The notes beneath the pieces were generated by a model. The model had not been told where the DNA came from. It was given only the letters and a program-made list of their open reading frames with translations, and did not search any database. A program made the position numbers and the translations under genes. DNA of 64,000 nt. It comes from Denticeps clupeoides (taxonomy: Eukaryota > Chordata > Actinopteri > Clupeiformes > Denticipitidae). The stretch spans positions 37,191,204 to 37,255,203 of the forward strand of contig NC_041708.1 of assembly GCF_900700375.1 (NCBI RefSeq), read 5' to 3'. Of the stretch, positions 57,966 to 64,000 are shown piece after piece; position 1 is the stretch's first letter; each line of letters begins with the position of its first letter.

Positions 57966-59362
57966 TCAAATGGTTCAAATTTATTTCTAAAGCACTTTAA
58001 AATAATGCAGTTGACCAAAGTGCTGTACACAGACAAAAGAAAAGAGAGGAACAGAATAAAATAATAATAACCAATAAAATAATAATAACCATAATAAAAC
58101 AGTAAAACCAACATCTCAGACAGATATAAAAACCAAAGAGAAAGAAATGTGTTTTGAGGGAGCTCTTAAAAACAGAAAGGAATTTTGCCTGCCTGATGTT
58201 CAAGAGCATTGTGTCTTGGAGCAGCGACCTAAAAAGCTTGGTCACCCCTAAGTTGCTTGACTTAAGTCCCTCTCTCACGTGCTCCAAACAACATGACCTC
58301 TTTTTCATTAAAATGTAAAAAAAATTGTGACATCCATTTTTAAATTCCTGCAGTACACTCCAGTAATGAATTTGCAGAATATACATTTTCTTGTTTTAGT
58401 GGCATATAGACTTGACTTTCATCTGCATAGAAATAGAATGCAATGCCGTGTTTCTGAAGAACTGACCCTAGAGGAAGTAAGTATAAAGAGAAGAGAAGAG
58501 GTCCAAGAATCGAACCTTGAGGCACTCCACACATGAGAGGCGCTGGAGCAGACTAAGTGGTGCTGATACAAACCACTCTAGGACACCATGCTGAATGCCC
58601 ACTCAGTTGTAAACGTGGCCCACTGTTTCATAGGCAGCTGTTAGGTCCAAGAGTAACCAAACAACAAAGTGGCCAGAATTTGTGGCTAAAAGAATGTCAT
58701 TTAAAACTTTTACAAGTGCCGATTCAGTGCTGTGACAGCTTTCAAACCCAGACTGAAACCCTTCAAGAATATTGTGCTCATCATTGCTTCAACTGGTTGA
58801 AAACAATTTTTTTCCAAGACCTTTGAGTTGAAAGGGAGCTTAGACATTTGCCTGAAATTTGAAACTACAGAGGAACCAAGACTGGGCTTCTTGCTGTAAC
58901 CACAGCATGCTTACAGGTATAATGGTTAAACTGCCATTGTGCTCTGTACGCTGTACTTTGTACATATGACAATAAACTTCAACCTCAACCTCAAACTGGT
59001 CAAAGACAGATGAGCATGTGGCATAGATGGAGGGGTCATAGGTTCATGGACACATGAGGGCCCTGGTGCTTGGCACCTTATTAATGAAGAAGTCTAAGAA
59101 GTTCTCACACAATTCAGTTGACTTACCCATTGTGTAGCATGAAGAACATAATTTACAGTGTTAAACAGTACATGAAGATTGTGATTTGAGAATTTCAGTT
59201 GATAATGTCAGAATAAAAATTGTTTTTAGCAGCTTTCACAGTTCTCTGATAGCAGTGCCAGCCATCTCTCAATATCTGGAGAGACACCAGCAGCCTGTCC
59301 TTCTTCCACATTTGCTCAGTTCTCCTACATTTGCGCCTGGCATTGTGCACAGCTTCATTTAG
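57966..59362 (-). mobile_element. L2-like LINE, second family, minus strand
   Basis: 3' end AATTTATTTCTAAAGCACTT...CCAAAGTGCTGTACA matches the LINE at 14795. Minus-strand RT motif [20 protein letters not shown] and [12 protein letters not shown] (58340-58534), where the catalytic YADD reads YADE. A pre-RT linker region (minus strand, about 59130-59360) encodes RRKCRRTEQMWKKDR-like residues. A small LINE-tail sequence at about 58905-58995 is inserted in it. Confidence 0.75.
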
Positions 59363-60102
59363 GGTGGTAGTAGCCTAGTGGGTAGTATTCAATGATATAC
59401 AATGATATACAATGAGTTTTGTTTCATGATTCATGATGTCATCTCAGCTGGCCCTTACTAGAGTTCCTAGCTATAACATTATGACTATGAAAAGTTACTG
59501 AGGTGTACAAAATAAAGTTTAATGCGACTGCTGCTTTGATTTAAATTTTTGTATGTTTCAGAATAATGTATATCTGTATAATGTATATTCTTCATAATAA
59601 TATATTTTCAAAATATGGTAGAAATTTAGCAACACTGTTATATAAGCCATATTCAGATATTATGATTATCATGAGTCAGCCTTACTGGGTACAGATTTTT
59701 ACATTTTCTGGTTGATCAGAAGGTTTTTTTTTTATTATTATTCCTTCCTTCAATATGCACAAAATTTAGTTTAAGAAAACTTCTTTTGTCAGGTATGTGG
59801 CTTTTAAAAATTTAACGGGATATCTTATTCATTTTAACTGTAACAGTGTCTTCAGTATTGACATATAAATATTTACACTTTTCCTAATAGAAGTAAAATT
59901 TAATTCTAATTTAATTTCAAATTCAAATACGACCTCTGGAAATAGTAAAGTAAGAGAAAATAACAGTTTTCAACTTATTAAACAATTATTATATGAAAAA
60001 ACAAAGATCTCCCAAATGTGCCAAGAATAGAGATTACTAGAAAATGACACAGGCTCTAATCTACTGAAAAGAGTCTTTACCTTCATGTTTCTATAGACCC
60101 AC

Positions 60103-60169
60103 TTTGCCAAGTCAGGGGGTTTTCCACAATAAGAGGTCAGTTTCTTTTGGGTTGAGTCAGGTATAAAAC
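60103..60169 (+). promoter_or_regulatory. G17 promoter
   Basis: TTTGCCAAGTCAGG (60103-60116), CCACAATAAGAGG (60124-60136) and TATAAAAC (60162-60169). Confidence 0.7.
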
Positions 60170-60226
60170 TAAAGGATTCTAGAGGAGTAGAGCAGTGCAG
60201 CAACAGCAGCCGACCAGCTCAGAAAA

Positions 60227-60975
60227 ATGAGTAACACCAGCGGCGACAGCAACATGAACATGGGCAGGGTAAGACATAACGCTTCAAATGAAGTCTAGTT
60301 ATTTAATTTCTTTCATCCATTGAATAATTTGTCATTCCTCTTTGTTCAATGTTTTCCAGGTCACCTTCTACGAGGACAGGAACTTCATGGGACGTTCCTG
60401 GGACTGTATGGGTGACTGTTCTGACATGCACTCCTACATGAGCCGCTGCCACTCCTGCAGGGTGCACAGTGGCTGCTTCATGGTCTACGATGGCATGAAC
60501 TACATGGGTAACAGCTACTTCATGAGGAGGGGCGAGTACGGTGACTACATGAACATGTTTGGATGGAACAACTGCATCAGATCCTGCCGCCATATTCCCA
60601 TGGTAAATGTTTTTTGACTAATATTGCTAAACCATAGACAAGCATATACTGTTATAATATTTTGACATGTTGTGTTCATATGTTTCTTCCAAACAGTACA
60701 GAGGAAACTACAGAATGAGGATCTACGATAGAAATAACTTTGGAGGCCAGATGTACGAGTTCATGGACGACTGTGACAACTGCATGGACCGCTACCGCAT
60801 GAACGGCTGCATGTCCTGTCATGTGATGGACGGCCACTGGCTCATGTATGAGCAGCCCCACTACAGAGGCAGGATGTGGTACTTCGGACCTGGAGAGTAC
60901 AGGAACTTCATGAATATGGGCTGGGGCAACATGCACTTCATGAGCATGAGGCGTATCATGGATTCTTGGTACTAA
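60227..60975 (+). CDS. Gamma-M crystallin, G17 (3 exons), last in window
   Basis: Exons 60227-60268, 60360-60602 and 60697-60975; 187 residues. Lead [14 protein letters not shown], identical to G14 and G15. Exon 2: [12 protein letters not shown] and SCRHIPM, with His at the position that is Tyr, Trp or Met in other genes. Exon 3: [21 protein letters not shown] (His, as in G5) and RRIMDSWY. Intron 2 is the G4/G16 class. AATAAA is at 60983-60988. The downstream flank CCTAGTGTGCATTTAGAAAC (61093) is the duplicated type. Confidence 0.96.
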
Positions 60976-61249
60976 ATAATTGAATAAATTATTTTAAACA
61001 AAAATTTGTTTCCGTTCTTTCAATTTTTTATTGTTTGTACAGAATTATAGAATTGAATGTTGCAGATTGTACAGAACAAAAATCCGCTCCTACCCTAGTG
61101 TGCATTTAGAAACTACGAAGACCATCAGGTTCCACTGGTTATTTCTTAAGTAATGACGTTCACTACAAATATGCTGAGATAACCTTGCGACCTCAAACTG
61201 ACTGGTATCACAGTCAATTTGAGGTGGCCAAAAAAAATCAATTGAGTTA

Positions 61250-62646
61250 AAGTTAGCTGACAAGACAAAGAGTGCATAGGACAGAATTAAAGCACAATGA
61301 GCTGACAGGGACAAGATACAACCAGGGTAGACTGATACATAGAGACACAGGTGTACACAATCCAAATACCATGAACACACACCGTTAACAGCAAACTCTG
61401 GAACAGAATATCGAACTGGAGTCCTCCACAAAGTCAAACCACAACAATAATTTATAATGAACGTCTAAAGAAATAATTTCAGATGTTTTTGAGAAATAAT
61501 AACTTTTTGAAACATCAGAGGTAGTATAAATATTTTAAAAATTCATCTTACTCACATTAAAACACTTTTTGTAAATTTTATTGCTGATTTTCTACATGAA
61601 AAAAATAACAGTAAAGTAATAACCAATAACACCTTGCAATTTAAAATTGGGGTTTATCTGTTACACTTTTTTTTTTCTGAAAAATTGTTGTGTATATTGC
61701 TTGCCATCTGGATATTTTCTGATTAATGATGTTCCAATTGCTCCGGATGTTCCATTTCTGGTAACAGCTAGAATTAAACTGTCATTTTAAAGAAAGACAT
61801 GGACGTGCCGAAAAAAAACATTCAATTAAATTAATCAAAGTTTGAAATAATTATTTGTCAGAAACCTGCACTCGCATGAAACAGAGGATGCAGTCACACT
61901 GCATAAGCAGAAACGAGATGTTTTTCAGAGACCGGACTAAGAGTACACCGTACAGAATTAAAGCACAATGACCTGACAGAGGAAAGATACAACCAGGGTA
62001 GATTCATATATAGAGACACAGGTGTTCACATTCTGAATACCATGAACACACACAGTCAATAGCAAACTCTGGAACGGAATACCAAACTGAAGTCCTCCGC
62101 AGGGTCAAGCCACAACATTATTGAACATCTAAATGTTTCAATTATTTCAGATCTTTTTGAGAATATACATTTACATTTACATTTACAGCATTTATCAGAC
62201 GCCCTTATCCAGAGCGACTTACAATCAGTAGTTACAGGGACAGTCTCCCTGGAGCAATTTAGGGTTAAGTGTCTTAGGGACACAATGGTAGTAAGTGGGA
62301 TTCGAACCCGGGTCTTCTGGTTCATAGGCGAGTGTGTTACCCACTAGGCTACTACCACCAATATAATAACTTTTAGAGACATCAGAGGTGATATAAGAAC
62401 CTAATAATCTCATCTTTAGACTAATAATCTCATTACACTGTTGCTGGCCAAATTTGTTGCTGTTTTCCTTATTTAACCAGAATAATTAATAACCCCTTGC
62501 AATTCAGAGTTGGGGTTTATCTATTTATTACACCTTTTTCTCTCTATCATAAAATTTGTTGCATATATTGCTACGCTTCTGGATATTTTCTGATTGGTGA
62601 TGTTCCATTTGCTCCAGATGTTCCATATCTGGTCTAAGATGGAATT
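61250..62646. other. Two tandem copies of the array flank without a gene
   Basis: Copy 1 (about 61250-61830) and copy 2 (about 61900-62646, continuing after 62916) share words in the same order: GACAAGATACAACCAGGGTA, CTCTGGAAC(A/G)GAAT, GAGAA(A)TAATAACTTTT, CCTTGCAATT, TGATGTTCCA. A third copy of the first part is at 57480-57650. No crystallin exon lies between the two copies, so a gene may have been lost, or the flank alone was duplicated. Confidence 0.6.
62168..62360 (-). repeat. tRNA-derived SINE, family B, complete, reverse
   Basis: Minus-strand head TGGTGGTAGTAGCCTAGTGG, ACCCGGGTTCGAATCCC (box B), body, and the end as complement of ACATTTACATTTACATTTAC. It splits GAGAATAT/ATAATAACTTTT, which is uninterrupted in the paralogous flank at 61490 (GAGAAATAATAACTTTTT). 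Confidence 0.88.
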
Positions 62647-62915
62647 TGTCATGACCGGAGTTTCACTGTTGTGAATGTTCCCTAATCGCTTTCACCTGTT
62701 TAAGTGTATAAAGCTGCCCTGTTTGTTTCTGTTCACTGCCGGGTCTTTGATGTGTGACATGTTCACAGCGTCTCGGATGTCTCCCCTGTCCTGTTCTGCA
62801 CCATTAAACCCCTGTATCGTGACATTGTGTGATTGCATCCTTCTTCTTCGTCATCTTGTCACCTCTTCGTCCTCCTCTCTGTTCACCTGCCTCGTCATGC
62901 CTAACGGTTGTGACA
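62647..62915. mobile_element. Young solo LTR with perfect target duplication
   Basis: Starts TGTCATGACCGGAG and ends CTAACGGTTGTGACA, 269 bp. It is flanked on both sides by GAATT (62642-62646 and 62916-62920). The paralogous flank near 61770 reads CTAGAATTAAACTGTC with a single GAATT, which is the empty site. It inserted after the flank duplication. Confidence 0.8.
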
Positions 62916-63371
62916 GAATTAATCTGCCACATTCAAATTAAGACATAAACTCCACTCTCTGGAACTGGTTTTTCCATTCTGGTCTACTGTAGAAATATGG
63001 TTGCAGATGGCGGTTTCTGTGAAGGATTATTTGTTTAATATGTATAAATTAAGGTCTCATTTAAAGCTTAAAAGCAAACAAAATAATGAACAGATAGTAA
63101 TAATCTTACATGAAAGAAAATATGGTCCTGAATTCTGGATTGTATGTTTGAATAAATAATAACACTGGGTTACAAAAAATTTTTTTTGTGAGTTGTCTAA
63201 TAAATTTCTGCTGATTTAACATATTTCTGGCCCACAGAACACGAATGTGGCATCAGTTTTTGTAGATCGGGTCAGGTTTTTCAGCTAAGTTGATTTTATA
63301 ATAGTGCGATTTTCTGTCTCGAGAAATTTTAATTTACCACAAAATTAACTTTATACATGCAAATTGTATGT
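62916..63371. other. Flank copy continuing, then unassigned DNA
   Basis: Up to about 63015 this matches the pre-promoter flank of G14 to G16 (CTCTGGAACTGGTTTTTCC; GTAGAAATATGG). No promoter or crystallin exon follows; AT-rich sequence leads to the minus-strand gene remnant. Confidence 0.5.
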
Positions 63372-64000
63372 TCAATCATCACTGTTCAAAACTTGGGGCT
63401 TAAATTTCCTTTTCCTTGAAGTTCTGGAATGTCCAGCGGCAGGGATGTCTCTAGTCAGATTCCAACAGTAGTCCGCCATCATTACTGCATCCCACCGACC
63501 TTGGTACCTGTTCTCCATCTCCTTTATCTCCTGATTGAAACGCTCGCCCTGTTCATCACTCATAGATCCAAGATTTTCCGGAAACCGATCCATATGTGAG
63601 TATAAGTAATGCATTTTGATGCTCATGTTGCATCCGAGGTTCCTGAAAGCTGTCAACGTATTCGTGACGAGTTCCGCGTAGTTATTATTGCCAAGAAAGT
63701 TTTTCACAACCATAACAAAAGCCTTCCACGCTTCCAGCTCCACTTCGTTCATTGACTTTTCGAACTGAGGATCTGTAATGAGCTGACGGATTTGAGGACC
63801 GTCAAAGATGCCAGCCTTTAACTTCTCAATGGTCAATCATGGAAAAGCCTGGCACAAGTAAATGAAGCAGCCACCAGCTTTGTCCAATGCTTTGGTGAAC
63901 TGCTTAATCAAACCAAGTTTGATGTGCAGTGGTGGGAAGAGTATCTCTGTCCACCAGAGGGTTGTTGATGACGTTCTCTGCTCTACAAGGCACCAATTCC
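63372..64000 (-). pseudogene. Multi-copy protein of unknown function, 3' part
   Basis: A minus-strand frame of 154 codons (63372-63836) contains GPQIRQLITDPQF, WKAFVMVVKNFLGNN, NPLGCNMSIK-like LGCNMSIKMHYLYSHMDRFP, ENLGSMSDEQGERFNQEIKE and RYQGRWDAVMMADYCW. I recall this conserved set from a protein found in many copies in insect, cnidarian and fish genomes, probably transposon-associated; I know no function. The similarity (PPLHIKLGLIKQF) continues upstream to the window edge, but the frame is interrupted and no ATG start is visible, so this copy is probably inactive. The C-terminus is basic (SRKRKFKP). Confidence 0.6.

Overview
The window is teleost fish genomic DNA. It holds a tandem array of gamma-M crystallin genes (lens structural proteins, Met- and Cys-rich) embedded in transposon-rich DNA. 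The fish call rests on the crystallin type (multi-copy M-type gammas with about 15% Met) and on the repeat content: Tc1-like transposons, L2-like LINEs, tRNA-derived SINEs, hAT and Gypsy remnants. I cannot name the species. Two SINE families recur, and I would guess an early-branching teleost lineage, but that is a guess.

I reconstruct 16 complete three-exon crystallin genes, called G1 to G6, G8 to G12 and G13 to G17 below; number 7 is a gene fragment. Each has a short exon 1 (36 to 42 nt; an N-terminal extension ending MGR or GK), a 243-nt exon 2 (Greek keys 1 and 2) and a 279-nt exon 3 including the stop (Greek keys 3 and 4). Both introns are phase 0 with GT/AG ends. The products are 185 to 187 residues. 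Fifteen genes are on the plus strand and one (G10, 33917-34648) is inverted. There are also three broken pieces: an exon 2 fragment at 24363, a heavily decayed exon 2 at 27495 and a deleted exon 3 at 43778. Nearly every gene has a TATA box in a CAGGTATAAAA context about 60 nt before the ATG. About 50 nt further up lies an element resembling a MAF recognition half-site (GCTGAGTCAG or GCCAAGTCAGG), usually with a SOX-like CACAATAGG between them.

Layout. 1-5.9 kb: LINE tail, G1, a Tc1 element split by a SINE, G2. 6.5-10.6 kb: a Tc1 scrap, a broken Gypsy retroelement, a SINE. 10.8-13.7 kb: G3, G4. 13.7-18.9 kb: no gene; a LINE with a hAT remnant, a minisatellite and a SINE nested in it. 18.9-30.2 kb: G5, G6, crystallin fragments, a second Tc1, G8, G9. 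30.2-33.8 kb: solo-LTR-like pieces, a Gypsy scrap and SINEs. 33.9-40.1 kb: inverted G10, then G11 and G12. 42.7-61 kb: G13 to G17, a younger block whose 3-6 kb units (gene plus long flank) are visibly duplicated. 61-64 kb: two further copies of the flank without a gene, a young solo LTR, and the end of a multi-copy protein of unknown function.

All the genes should do one job: produce very large amounts of near-identical refractive protein in lens fibre cells. Coding exons are almost identical across the array while introns fall into distinct classes that are shuffled between genes, which points to ongoing gene conversion or unequal crossing-over.
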